Assembly: GCF_027579695.1 (NCBI RefSeq)
Contig: NC_083577.1
Location: 36,803,198-36,867,197, forward strand
DNA: 64,000 nt
From: Neoarius graeffei
Lineage: Eukaryota; Chordata; Actinopteri; Siluriformes; Ariidae
Reading direction: 5' to 3'
This document shows, piece after piece, positions 53,684 through 64,000 of this stretch. The position numbers were made by a program, and so were the translations under genes. The stretch's first letter is position 1. Every line of letters starts with the position of its first letter. The notes under the pieces are model-generated. The model saw only the letters and a program-made list of their open reading frames with translations, searched no databases and was not told where the DNA came from.

Positions 53684-54395
53684 CAGCGTCTTGCAGAAGT
53701 ATTCATCCCCCTTGGTGTTTGTCCTGTTTTGTTGCATTACAAGATGGAATTAAAATAGATTTTTGGAGGGTTAGCACCATTTGATTTACACAACATGCCT
53801 ACCACTTCAAAAGTGCAAATCGTTTTATTGTGACACAAACAATAAGATGAATAAACAAAAATCTGGAGTGTGCATAGGTATTCACCCCCTTTCAGATGAA
53901 ACCCCTAAATAAGAGCTGCTCCAACCAATTCACTTCATGTCACATAATTAGTTGATCAAGATCCACCTGCATGCAATCAAAGTGTCACATGATCTGTCAC
54001 ATGATGTCTGTATAAATCAACCTGTTCTGGAAGGACCCTGACTCTGCTACACTACTAAGCAAGCAACATGAAAACCAAGGAGCCTCCAAACAGGTCAGAG
54101 ACAAAGTTGTGGAGAAGTATAGATCAGGGTTGGGTTATAAAAAATATCCCAAACTTTGAATATCCCACAGAGCACCATTAAATCCATTATAGCAAAATGG
54201 AAAGAATATGGCACCACTACAAACTTGACAAGAGAAGGCCGCCCACCAAAACTCACAGACCGGGCAAGGAGGGCATTAATCAGAGATCCAACAAAGACAC
54301 CAAAGATAACACTGAAGGAGCTGCAAAGATCCACAGCGAAGATGGGAGTATCTGTGTCTCTGTGATGTGTGGGAGTATCTGAGTCTCTGTGATGT
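53684..54395 (+). mobile_element. Left half of a Tc1-like transposon
   Basis: The left terminal repeat starts CAGCGTCTTGCAGAAGTATT, a relative of the ends of the element at 61993-63582. The 5' part of the transposase follows and then sequence is lost: there is no catalytic core and no right end. Confidence 0.85.
54068..54365 (+). pseudogene. Tc1 transposase N-terminal piece
   Basis: ATGAAAACCAAGGAG (MKTKE) starts the gene. After a frameshift near 54090-54160 the frame reads NIPQSTIKSIIAKWKEYGTT and then the linker REGRPPKLTDRARRALIRDP, the paired-type DNA-binding region. The frame ends after AKMGVSVSL, before the first catalytic Asp. Confidence 0.85.
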
Positions 54396-54627
54396 ATTTT
54401 GTCTGAAAAATGTGAGTTTTTCAACACGAGAAGGTAAACTTCATATCTTCAAACCAAAGTATGATTTTTATTATATTGAGACATTCACAAACAAAAAGTA
54501 CCCAAATTTATCAAAACAATTCATCGATTTCCTCACAAGTGACATATAGATTTATGTCATGGTTGCCAACTGGATGCAGTTTGTATGAAAAATATGAGTG
54601 GTATATTTCCCAGTAAAACACTCGTGT

Positions 54628-54864
54628 GGGGCGGCACGGTGGTGTAGTGGTTAGCGCTGTCGTCTCACAGCAAGAAGGTCCGGGTTTGAGCCCCGTGGTC
54701 GGCGAGGGCCTTTCTGTGCGGAGTTTGCATGTTCTCCCCATGTTCGCGTGTGTTTCCTCTGGGTACTCCGTTTTCCTCCACAGTCCAAAGACATGCAGGT
54801 TAGGTTAACTGGTGACTCTAAATAGACTGTAGGTGTGAGTGTGAATGGTTGTGTGTCTATGTGT
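54628..54864 (+). repeat. V-SINE, left part (split by an L2)
   Basis: Head and core of a SINE ending at GTGTCTATGTGT. The rest continues after the L2 at 58574. TATGTGT is present on both sides of the L2 (54858-54864 and 58574-58580) as its target duplication. Confidence 0.92.
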
Positions 54865-54867
54865 GTC

Positions 54868-55365
54868 ATTTCAGGAAAATGATCAGAGGGTGGATCTATC
54901 ACCACACACATCCCTGTCACTTTCCAAGGCTAGCAACATGATATCTGAGCTAACGGGTAAGCTGGCAGAACTATCAGAAAGACAATCAGATAAACAAGCA
55001 TCACCACAACCTCCTGAGACTGGCAATAGGCAATCACCAACAACAACAGTGGATGTAACCCCAAGCCCCTCTGTATCTCCTTCACCCCCAGACTGCGTTT
55101 TCCTGAGAAAATGGAGAGACTATTGTCTTTAAGCCGAGTGTCTTTGGCAAGCCCAAGAGGACACTCAAATCAAGTACCGTACACAGAGCTGTCTCATGGT
55201 CAGGCCTTGTGTACCCCAACATCTTTAATGATATATCCAACTGCTACAGCACCCCAGAAACGGAGGGCACCACCTCCCCCTGTGACTACAGATAAGACTC
55301 AAGGACCATGTGCACAGCTACAGTTCACCGGCAGCAGTGATGACCTTCATGTTGGAACGAACTGA
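54868..55365 (+). pseudogene. L2 ORF1-like region, truncated
   Basis: Frames with SELTGKLAELSERQSDKQ (coiled-coil-like) and Pro/Ser-rich sequence (PSPSVSPSPP), then a frame with PQKRRAPPPP. No RNA-binding zinc knuckle is visible. The beginning is missing. Confidence 0.45.
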
Positions 55366-55410
55366 TATAATCTGGGTCCAGATGGTAGTTTTGAAAATAA
55401 GCTGGGACCC

Positions 55411-58348
55411 ATGACGTACTTCTCTATTCCTGTGCTAACAAGAAGGAGAGGTGTTCTTATACATCCTATCAATGGGGTAAACTTGTCAAATCTCCTTCCA
55501 GTTCCAAAACAACCACAGAACGCTTCTGTGGAAATTACCCCCACATTCACTGTAAAACTAGCTCTTCAGAATGTAAGATCACTTAATAAGCCTTTTTTAA
55601 TTAATGACTTCATCGGTACACACAAACTGGATTTTATGTTTCTTACTGAAACTTGGCTTGAACAATCAAGCAGCTCTATTACTCTTATTGAAGCAACTCC
55701 CCCACTCTTTGATTTTATGAGTGTTGGAAGAGCCAATAAACGGGGAGGAGGAATAGCAAATATATACATGTTTTCAGTACAAACAGACAACTCTTGGTGA
55801 CTTTACATCTTTTGAATACCTAAGTGCAATCCTAAAATGTTCTTCTAACATATTAGTGTTGACTATTTACAGACCACCAAGACTTTCTGCACCACTGTTC
55901 CTAGCGGAGTTTGGGGAACTGTTGTCAAATATTTGTTTAGAGTTTGACAATCTTATTATTTCTGGGGATTTTAACTTCCATGTTGATAATCTAGATAACA
56001 CGTATGCAAATGAATTTCTTACACTGATTGATGCCTTCAACCTAACACAACATGTACAAGGGCCAACACACTCCCATGGCCACACCCTCGACCTTGTCAT
56101 CACTAAGGGTCTTAATGTATCTACTAGTGTCATGGACCTGGGTATATCTGATCATTTCTGTGTTTTCTTTCATGTTTCCATTTCCCCTCACTTTCAAAAC
56201 AAGTCTGTGACTGTAAAAAAGAGGGTAATTACCAATGGCACAGCAGCTCTTTTTGAGCAGGCACTCTCAGAACTCCCATGTCAATCTTTAGATTGTGCAG
56301 ACGATCTAATGGAAATTTTTAATTCAAGAATGAATCATATTATGGATGCTATTGCTCCTTTAAAAACCAAAAGAGTCATAGACAAAGGAAAAGCGCCCTG
56401 GAAATTAAATCCAGCAGTTAAAATGTTAATGAGGGAATGTAGAAAGTCTGAAAGAAAATGGCGTAAATCTAAACTCCAGATTCATTATCAAATCTACAAA
56501 GGGATGTTATGTAAACACAACTTAGAAATTTCTAAAGCAAGACAGTCTTTTTTTGCTGACATTATTAATAGGAATATCAACAATGCCCGTGTGCTATTTT
56601 CTACAGTTGAAAAGCTAACAAACCCATCAAGACAAATGCCTTCTGAATTTCTCTCAGTTAATACATGCAACGACTTTGCATCTTTTTTCAAAGGAAAGAT
56701 TGATAAAATACGTATGAATATAGCCACGCAGGTGCAAACACTTCAAAATCTGGAACCACTGGATAAAGAGAGAGGGGGTCGTAATACAATGTCAACATTT
56801 AGTTTAATTGATGTTGAGAGACTGAGAAAAACAGTACAAAGTCTCAGCTCCTCCACATCTGAACTGGACATTTTACCTACAGTCTTTTTCAAATCTGTTC
56901 TTCACCTAATATCAGACGAGGTACTTCAGATTATCAACACCACCTTACGAACTGGCATGTTTCCTTCATCTCTGAAAAAAGCGGTTGTAAAACCCCTACT
57001 GAAAAAGAATAACCTGGATGTCTCAGTACTCAACAACTACAGGACCATATCCAATTTGCCATTCGTTGGTAAAATAATTGAAAAAATTGTTTTTAATCAA
57101 TTAACTGCCTTCCTGACATCAAACGGATGTTTTGATAAGTTTCAGTCAGGTTTTCGTGCCAATCATAGCACTGAAACAGCTCTTACTAAAGTTATGAATG
57201 ACCTACGTCTTAATTCTGATGCTGGTAAAACATCAGTCTTGGTGCTTTTAGACTTAAGTGCTGCATTTGACACGGTAGATCATTTCATACTGTTACATCG
57301 ACTGGAGCATTGGGTTGGATTTACTGGTATCAACTGGTTAAAATCTTACCTACAACAAAGATTTTTTTATGTGGCCATTGGAGGCCACAGTTCATCACCC
57401 GTGTCCTTGAACTGTGGGGTTCCCCAGGGCTCAATCCTGGGACCATTACTATTCAACCTTTATATGCTCCCACTTGGACAAATTATTAATAATAACTCAA
57501 TAAACTTCCATAGCTATGCAGATGACACTCAGCTTTACTTAGCTATGTCACCTAATGACTATGCCCCTCTTGAGTCTCTTCATAGATGCATTGACCAAAT
57601 TAACAAATGGATGTCTCACAATTTTCTTCAGCTGAACGCAGATAAAACTGAAGTAATTATATTTGGCAAAAAGGAGGAAAGGCTTAGGATTGCCACTGTT
57701 CTTGAAACTAAGGGGCTTAAAGCAAAGGATACTGTCAAAAACCTTGGTGTCCTTATTGACAGTGAACTTAACTTCAACAGTCATATGAAAGTGGTAAAAA
57801 AGTCTGCATTCTATCACCTAAAAAACATTTCTAAACTCAGGGGTCTCATGTCAAAGCATGATCTAGAAAAACTTATTCATGCTTTAATCTCCAGTAGGGT
57901 TGATTACTGCAATAGCCTTTTCACAGGTCTTCCAAAAAAGACCATCAAAGAGCTTCAACTAATCCAAAATGCAGCAGCAAGGGTTCTTACAAGAACAAAA
58001 AGGGTAGTCCATATCACTCCAATCCTAAGGTCTCTGCACTGGCTCCCAGTGAGCTATAGAATTGACTTTAAGGCATTACTTCTTCTATTTAAAACATTAA
58101 ATGGGATGGGACCCAGCTACCTACTGGATATGTTTCAATTATATGCACCAACTAGGTCTCTAAGATCACAGGAGAAAAACTTGCTAGTAATACCAGCTGT
58201 CAAAACGAAGTGTGGTGAAGCAGCCTTTAGTTGCTATGCTGCTAAGTTTGGAACCAACTCCCAGATGATATCAAAAATGCTCCTACTGTTGTTAGTTTTA
58301 AATCCAGGCTCAAGACAAAGCTGTTTTCAGATGCTTTCACTTGATTAA
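55411..58348 (+). pseudogene. L2 ORF2: endonuclease and reverse transcriptase, two frameshifts
   Basis: The protein nicks DNA and reverse-transcribes its own RNA at the nick. The N-terminal apurinic-type endonuclease shows LALQNVRSLNK, DFMFLTETWLEQ, TIYRPPRLS, IISGDFNFHVDN, GHTLDLVIT and GISDHF. A one-base loss near 55790 separates the first 129 residues from the following 830-residue frame (55856 on). The reverse transcriptase has NYRTISNLPFVGKIIEKIV, QSGFRANHSTETALTK, LLDLSAAFDTVDH, CGVPQGSILGPLLF and the catalytic [11 protein letters not shown] second one-base loss near 58245 alters the last ~30 residues. Everything else is open. Confidence 0.92.
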
Positions 58349-58580
58349 TTTTTACCTAAAGTGTAATTAATTTCCTTTAACATAATTTCTTTTAATTTTG
58401 ATTTTAATGATTTTACTTTAATTCTTTATTTTAATTTCTTTTTAATTTTGGATTTTAATGATTTCACTTTTACTTTAATTCTTTGTTACTGTTCTTATGC
58501 TTTTATTTTTTGTGAAGCACATTGAATTGCCTGTGTGTATGAAATGCGCTATACAAATAAACTTGCCTTGCCTTATGTGT

Positions 58581-58704
58581 CAGCCCTAGCCTTGTCCAGG
58601 GTGTACCCCGCCTTTCGCCCGTAGTCAGCTGGGATAGGCTCCAGCTTGCCTGCGACCCTGTAGAACAGGATAAAGCGGCTAGAGATAACGAGATGAGATG
58701 AGAC
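58581..58704 (+). repeat. V-SINE, right part (split by an L2)
   Basis: Continues from CAGCCCTAGCC to the ATGAGATGAGA tail. A stretch of 11 bases (TGTGATGACCT type) is missing relative to other copies. Confidence 0.9.
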
Positions 58705-58719
58705 TGTATTTTCATTAGT

Positions 58720-60562
58720 TTACGCTTATGTTCATCACTCCTGCTCTCTCACCAGCCGACCACCTGTGCCCTTGACCCTATCCCCTCATCTCTCCTCCAG
58801 ACCATTACTCCTGACATCATCCCTTTTATCACCTCCCTCCTCCTTGTCCTCTGGATACTTTCCTTCCAGCTTCAAATGGGCCCATTTCACTCCTCTGCTA
58901 TAAAAAAAAGAACACCTTAGACCCCTCTGTCATCTAGAACTACTGCCCTGTTTCTCTTCTCCCCTTCCTGCCAAAGATGCTTGAACATGCTGTTGCTAAC
59001 CAACTCTCCTCTTTTCTCTCACGGAACAACCTCCTGGATCCCCACCAGTCTGGCTTCCAAGCCACACACTCAACTGAGACTGTGCTTCTCTCCATTAGTG
59101 AGGCACTTCATGCAGCACGTGCTGCCTCCCTCTCCTCGGTCCTGATTCTCCTTGATCTTTCTGCTGCATTTGACACTGTTGATCACCCCATTCTCCTGTC
59201 ATTCTTATCAGCTCTAGAGATCTGCAGGACTGCCCTAGACTGGTTCAAGTCCTACCTTTCTGGTTGCTCCTTCCAGGTTACCTGGTCTGTATCAGCACCA
59301 CACCCACTTACCACTGGTGTCTCTCAAGGTTCAGTCCATGGTCTGCTTCTCTTCTCCCTCTACACCCAGTCTCTTGGTCTGATTATCTCTGCTCATGGTC
59401 TGTCCTTGCACTGCTATGCTGATGACACCAACTGTTTCTCTCTTTTCCTCCTTCTGACACACAGATCTCTGCTCACATTTCTGCTTGCCTGTGTGACATC
59501 CAGAGCTGGATGGACAACCACCACCTGAAGCTCAACCCAGGCAAGACAAAGTTAATCTACATTCCTGCTCCATCCTCTCCACCTCTGGACATTGTCATCT
59601 CCCTGGGGGACATTTCTACGTCACCTTCACCCAGGGCAAATAATCTTGGGGTTGTGGTCGTGTTTGACAACAAACTCTCCTCCTCAGTGAACATCGCTGC
59701 AGTGACCTGGACATGTAGATCCTCCTCTACAACATCTGAAGAATCTGCCCTTCCCTTACCACCTTCTCTACTCAGCTCCTGGTCCAAGTGCTGATCCTCT
59801 CCCGCTTGGACTACTGCAACTTTCTTCTTGCTGGCCTTCCAGCTTCTGCCATCTGACCCCTACAGCTCAACCAGAACGCTGCAGCTTGCCTGGTCTACAA
59901 CGTTCCTCATTCCTCCCATGTCACCCCTCTGCTTGCCGACCTGCACGGGCTACCTATGGTGGCTCACATCAAATTTAAGACATTAGTGCTAGCTTACCAG
60001 GCTTTCAAGGGGTTAGGGCCAGCATACCTCCAGAGTCTGTTCTGCCCCTACACACCAGCCAAATCCTTACGCTTCACTACTACTGGTCACCTGGCCCCTC
60101 CTCCTTTCTGCTCCTGCCCAGCCTGCTCAAGACTGCTGTCTGTCCTTGTTCCCCATTGGTGGAATGACCTTCCCATTGAGGTCAGAACTGCCAACTCCCT
60201 GACCACCTTCAAGCGCAGACTGAAGACTCACCTCTTCAGGCTGCACCTCTCCCCTTCCTCCCTGCCCACTGCTGCGTTTCGGTCTAGACCAACCCAATCT
60301 GCGTACTGTCCAGCCTGGGGTTAGCCATTTTTTTTTTTTTTGAGTGCTCTATTTAGTTGTACTTTATATGGTTGGTTTGTTTCCTTGGCTGTTTGAGTAT
60401 TGGTACTTCAACAGCATATTACACCAGGTATTGCTGTCACTTGTTCAATTGGCACTAGAAACTTTCTTGTCTAGAAGTTCAGCACTTTGTGTACCTAACT
60501 TTTGCACTCATTGTATGTCACTCTGGATAAGAGCGTCTGCTAAATGCCATGTAATGCTATGT
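58720..60562 (+). mobile_element. L2-clade LINE, 5'-truncated
   Basis: RT blocks QSGFQATHSTETVL, LLDLSAAFDTVDHPI, TTGVSQGSVHG and HCYADDTNCF, then DNHHLKLNPGKTKLIY. The C-terminal part (59956-60324) has VPHWWNDLPIEVRTANSLTT. The 3' end GGATAAGAGCGTCTGCTAAA is the standard tail of this L2 group. At least three frameshifts; no endonuclease. It starts right after the SINE tail. Confidence 0.87.
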
Positions 60563-60756
60563 AATCACTGACATAAAAACACTATTATAGCACACTTTAT
60601 TATAGCATGCTTATTCATTGTATCGATATTTGGAAAAAAAATCTGCAAATTAATCATCAACATTACGAAGTAAAATGGGCTATTAAGATGTTGCTCTATG
60701 TAACAGTCTATTAATTTCTTACACCAATTACAACAATAACACAGTTTAGAATATCT

Positions 60757-61126
60757 CATCTCATTATCTGTAGCCGCTTTATCCTGTTCTACAGGGTCAC
60801 AGGCAAGCTGGAGCCTATCCCAGCTGACTACGGGCGAAAGGCGGGGTACACCCTGGACAAGTCGCCAGGTCATCACAGGGCTGACATATAGACACAGACA
60901 ACCATTCATGCTCCCATTCACACCTACAGTCAATTTAGAGCCACCAGTTAACCTAACCTGCATGTCTTTGGACTGTGGGGGAAACTGGAGCACCCGGAGG
61001 AAACCCACGCGGACATGGGGAGAACATGCAAACTCCGCACAGAAAGGCCCTCGCCGGCCACGGGGCTCGAACCCGGACCTTCTTGCTGTGAAGCGACAGC
61101 GCTAACCACTACACCACTGTGCCGCC
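60757..61126 (-). repeat. V-SINE, DANA/Mermaid type
   Basis: A full-length minus-strand copy. The 17-bp duplication CACAGTTTAGAATATCT is at 60740-60756 and 61127-61143, the longest seen here. Confidence 0.95.
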
Positions 61127-61181
61127 CACAGTTTAGAATATCTTCAATATTTTCCAAAATTTTTCTTTTCTAAAATATAAT

Positions 61182-61491
61182 TGTAGAACCAGAGCAGGTG
61201 GGTGGAGCACAGAAGCACGGCAGGTCAGAACTGAGGTCTCAGAAACATTTATTTTTTACTGTATATGTGGCTTTTCAGCTCATTCACTCTCTCACACGCG
61301 CGCGCACACGTGTTCTGGTCGGGAGAGAGCTCCCTTCCTTTGCTCTCTCTTTCCTTTTATAGGGCATGGTCACTGGGGAAGACACACAAACACAGGTTAA
61401 TTCACATCAGGTGCAGTGATTCTGCCACTTACCTTCCCTGACTCCACCCTCCAGTCACAGACCGACGCTTGACCACGCCCCCGCTGCCACA
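61182..61491 (-). mobile_element. Fossil Gypsy-type solo LTR
   Basis: On the minus strand it runs from TGTGGCAGCGGGGGCG to GGTTCTACA, 310 bp. The 5-bp duplication ATAAT stands on both sides (61177-61181 and 61492-61496). There is no internal sequence, so the element has been reduced to one LTR by recombination between its ends. It is the same family as 3712-4023. Confidence 0.88.
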
Positions 61492-61507
61492 ATAATATAA
61501 ACAGATA

Positions 61508-61815
61508 TAATCAAGCCAATCCCAACTGACTTCAGGCGAGAGGCAGGGTACACCCTGGACAGGTTGCCAAGCAAGGCAAACACACAAACAAGCAACCATT
61601 CACGCTCACATTCACACCTGTGAGTAATTTAGAGTAGTCAGCTGACCTAATCCACATCTTTGGTCTGTGGGAGGAAACCGGAGCACCCCAAGGAAACCCC
61701 CACAGATATGGGTAGAACATGGAAACTGCACACAGAAAGGCTCCAGTTGGCCATGATGTTGGAACATAGAACCTTCTTGCTGTGAGGCGAGAATGCTAAC
61801 CACTGTGCCGCTGCA
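61508..61815 (-). repeat. V-SINE, old diverged copy
   Basis: Minus-strand head and core are recognisable (CTTCTTGCTGTGAGGCGA, GGAAACCGGAGCACC), but divergence is clearly higher than in the other copies. No duplication is seen. Confidence 0.8.
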
Positions 61816-61992
61816 TCCATCCATGCATCTATTATATCCCTTCACTTTTCCTCTCTCATCTTAGTGTATTTTAACCCCCCCACTTTCTGACCCCACTTTA
61901 TCTTTATCAAGGTTGCAGTAGATCCAGTGCCTATCCTGGGAACACACTCTGGATGGGACACACATACACGTTCACATGCTTGTACACACCTA

Positions 61993-63582
61993 CACTGCCT
62001 TGCAAAAGTATTCATACCCCTTGAACTTTTTCACATTTTTCCACCTTACAGCCACGAACTTAAAAGTTTTTTATTGAGATTTTATGTGATAGACCAACAC
62101 AGAGTAGCACATAATTGTGAAGTGAAACGAAAATGATAAATGGTCTTTAAAATTTGAACCAAATAAAAATCTGAAAAATGTGGTGTGCATTAGTATTCAG
62201 CCCCCTGTACTCTGATACCTCTAAATACAATCCAATGCAATCAACTGCCTTCAGAAGTCATCTAATTAGTTAATAGAGTCCTACTGTGTGTAATTTACTC
62301 TCAGCATAAATGCACTTGTTCTGTGAAGGCCTCAGTGGTTTGTTAGAGAACACTGAAGAACAAACAGCATCATGAAGACCAAAGAACTCACCAGACAGGT
62401 CAGGGATAAAGTTCTGGAGAAGTTTAAAGCAGGGTTAGGTTATAAAAAAATATCCCAAGCTCTGAACATCTCAAGAAGCACTGTTCAATCCATCATTCAA
62501 AAATGGAAAAAAGTATGGCACAACTGCAAACCTACCAAGACATGGCCGTCCACCTAAACTGACAGAGCGAGTAAGAAGAGCACTGGTCAGAGAAGCAGCC
62601 AAGAGGCCCATGATCACTCTGGAGGAGCTGCAGAAATCCACAGCTCAGGTGGGAGAATCTGTGCACAGGACAACTATAAGTCGTACACTCCACAAATCTG
62701 GCCTTTTTGGAAGAGTGGCAAGAAGAAAGCCATTGTTGAAAGACAGGCATAAGAAATGTAGGGGACACAGCAAACATGTGGAAGAAGGTGCTTTGGTCAG
62801 ATGAGACAAAAATTGAACTTTTTGGCCTAAATGCAAAGGGCTATGTGTGGCGGAAAACTAACACTGCTCATCACCCTGCACACACCATCCCCACTGTGAA
62901 ACATGGTGGTGGCAGCATCATGCTATGGGGATGCTTTTCTTCAGCAGGGAAAGGGAAGCTGGTCAGAGTTGATGGGAAGATGGATGGAGCTAAATACAGG
63001 GCAATCCTGGAAGAAAACCTGTTGGAGGCTGCAAAAGACTTGAGACTGGGAAGGAGATTCACCTTCCAGTAAGACAATGACACTAAACATACAGCCAGAG
63101 CTACAATGGAATGGTTTAGATCAAAGAATATTCATGTGTTAGAATGGCCCAGTCAAAGTCCAGACCTAAATCCCATTGAGCATCTGTGGCAAGACTTGAA
63201 AATTGCTGTTCACAGACGCTCTCCATCCAATCTGGCTGAGCTTGAGCTATTTTGCAAAGAAGAATGGGCAAAAATTTCAGTGTCTAGATGTGCAAAGCTG
63301 GTAGAGACATACCACAAAAGACTTGCAGCTGTAATTGCAGCAAAAGGTGGCTCTACAAAGTATTGACGCAAGGGGGCTGAATACTAATGCACATCACATT
63401 TTTCGGATTTTTATTTGTTTAAAATTTTGAAGACCATTTATCATTTTCGTTTCACTTCACAATTATGTGCTACTCTGTTGGTCTATCACATAAAATCTCA
63501 ATTAAAAACTTTTAAGTTCATGGTTGTAAGGTGGAAAAATGTGAAAAAGTTCAAGGGGTATGAATACTTTTGCAAGGCACTA
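61993..63582 (+). mobile_element. Tc1-like transposon with both ends, broken transposase
   Basis: Long inverted repeats (about 210 bp): CTTGCAAAAGTATTCATACC at the left and GGTATGAATACTTTTGCAAG at the right, with nearly identical inner parts. The length, 1.59 kb, is that of a complete Tc1. The ends are well conserved, so it could still be moved by an enzyme from elsewhere. Confidence 0.93.
62372..63366 (+). pseudogene. Tc1 DD34E transposase pseudogene
   Basis: It starts MKTKELTRQVRDKVLEKFKA with a helix-turn-helix (KKISQALNISRSTVQSII). A frameshift occurs near 62510. Then ITLEELQKSTAQVGESV, ARRKPLLK and, after another shift near 62770, KVLWSDETKIELFG (first Asp). HGGGSIMLWGCFSSAG follows. 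A stop replaces a Gln just before [11 protein letters not shown] (second Asp). The last part has [15 protein letters not shown] (Glu) and ends AAKGGSTKY. All three catalytic residues are still encoded, but in separate frames. Confidence 0.92.
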
Positions 63583-63615
63583 TAGGAACAATTTATCTTA
63601 AACAGTCCATCTACT

Positions 63616-63996
63616 GGGCGGCACGGTGGTGTAGTGGTTAGCGCTGTCGCCTCACAGCAAGAAGGTCCTGGGTTCGAGCCCCGGGGCCGGCGAGGGCCTT
63701 TCTGTGTGGAGTTTGCATGTTCTCCCCGTGTCCGCGTGGGTTTCCTCCGGGTGCTCCGGTTTCCCCCACAGTCCAAAAACATGCAGGTTAGGTTAACTGG
63801 TGACTCTAAATTGACCATAGGTGTGAATGTGAGTGTGAATGGTTGTCTGTGTCTATGTGTCAGCCCTGTGATGACCTGGCGACTTGTCCAGGGTGTACCC
63901 CGCCTTTCGCCCGTAGTCAGCTGGGATAGGCTCCAGCTTGCCTGCAACCCTGTAGAAGGATAAAGCGGCTAGAGATAATGAGATGAGATGAGATGA
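63616..63996 (+). repeat. V-SINE, DANA/Mermaid type, at the window edge
   Basis: A full-length copy. The left flank AGTCCATCTACTG and the last bases GTCC of the window fit a duplication that is cut off by the edge. Confidence 0.88.
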
Positions 63997-64000
63997 GTCC

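Larger units (their letters stand above)
54865..58573 (+). mobile_element. L2-clade LINE, nearly intact, inserted in a SINE
   Basis: About 3.7 kb. A remnant of an ORF1-like region (about 54868-55370) is followed by one long ORF2 (55411-58348) and a 3' end GCGCTATACAAATAAACTTG with a CCTTG repeat. The 5' end is probably slightly truncated. Only two frameshifts are seen in ORF2, so this is the youngest LINE of the window. Confidence 0.92.

Overview
This is vertebrate nuclear DNA, almost certainly from a teleost. Two host genes have clear vertebrate relatives, introns follow GT-AG, and most of the window is fish-type repeats. A tRNA-headed V-SINE of the DANA/Mermaid type occurs about fifteen times; Tc1-like transposons, L2, Rex1-like and RTE-like LINEs and many MITEs are also present. 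The abundance of this SINE with its ATGAGATG tail recalls catfishes, but that placement is from memory and only moderately sure.

Host genes, all on the + strand: (1) a compact single-exon mid1ip1 (MID1IP1/Spot14/G12 family) at 8575-9030. (2) A multi-exon seven-transmembrane receptor of the cyclic-AMP-receptor-like (Dicty_CAR) family. Twelve phase-consistent exons between 20853 and 37652 encode 317 residues plus a stop; the exon with the start codon was not found. (3) The ends of an unrecognised small gene: a promoter-like region and candidate first exon near 45900-46146, and two terminal exons at 51728-51820 and 52561-52679.

The rest is layers of mobile elements. 0-8 kb: SINEs, a fossil Gypsy remnant with an LTR, and a Tc1-like element carrying a SINE and an RTE-like fragment. 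10-12.2 kb: a Tc1 copy whose transposase has one visible lesion but whose left end is missing. 12.2-15.7 kb: a Crypton-like fragment, an element rich in ACCGGTA motifs with a small HTH reading frame, and a Tc1-type MITE split by a SINE. 17-20.5 kb: a large inverted-repeat element holding a CACTA-like element that holds another element. 21-38 kb: the receptor gene, its introns filled with Tc1 derivatives, two of three copies of a ~600-bp palindromic MITE, SINEs and a TTAA-flanked element. 38.7-45.0 kb: one Tc1 derivative swollen to 6.3 kb by nested insertions including an L2 LINE. 46-51.5 kb: a Rex1-like LINE with insertions and a longer copy of the TTAA-flanked element that retains a THAP-domain frame. 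53.7-64 kb: a half Tc1, an almost intact L2 inside a SINE, a second truncated L2, a solo LTR, a Tc1 with a broken transposase, and a SINE at the edge.

The most interesting item is the TTAA-flanked pair (30883-31973 and 50219-51505). It looks like a Kolobok-type DNA transposon family carrying two convergent gene starts, a THAP-domain protein and an acidic N-terminus. Family names rest on motif recognition, not on a database search.
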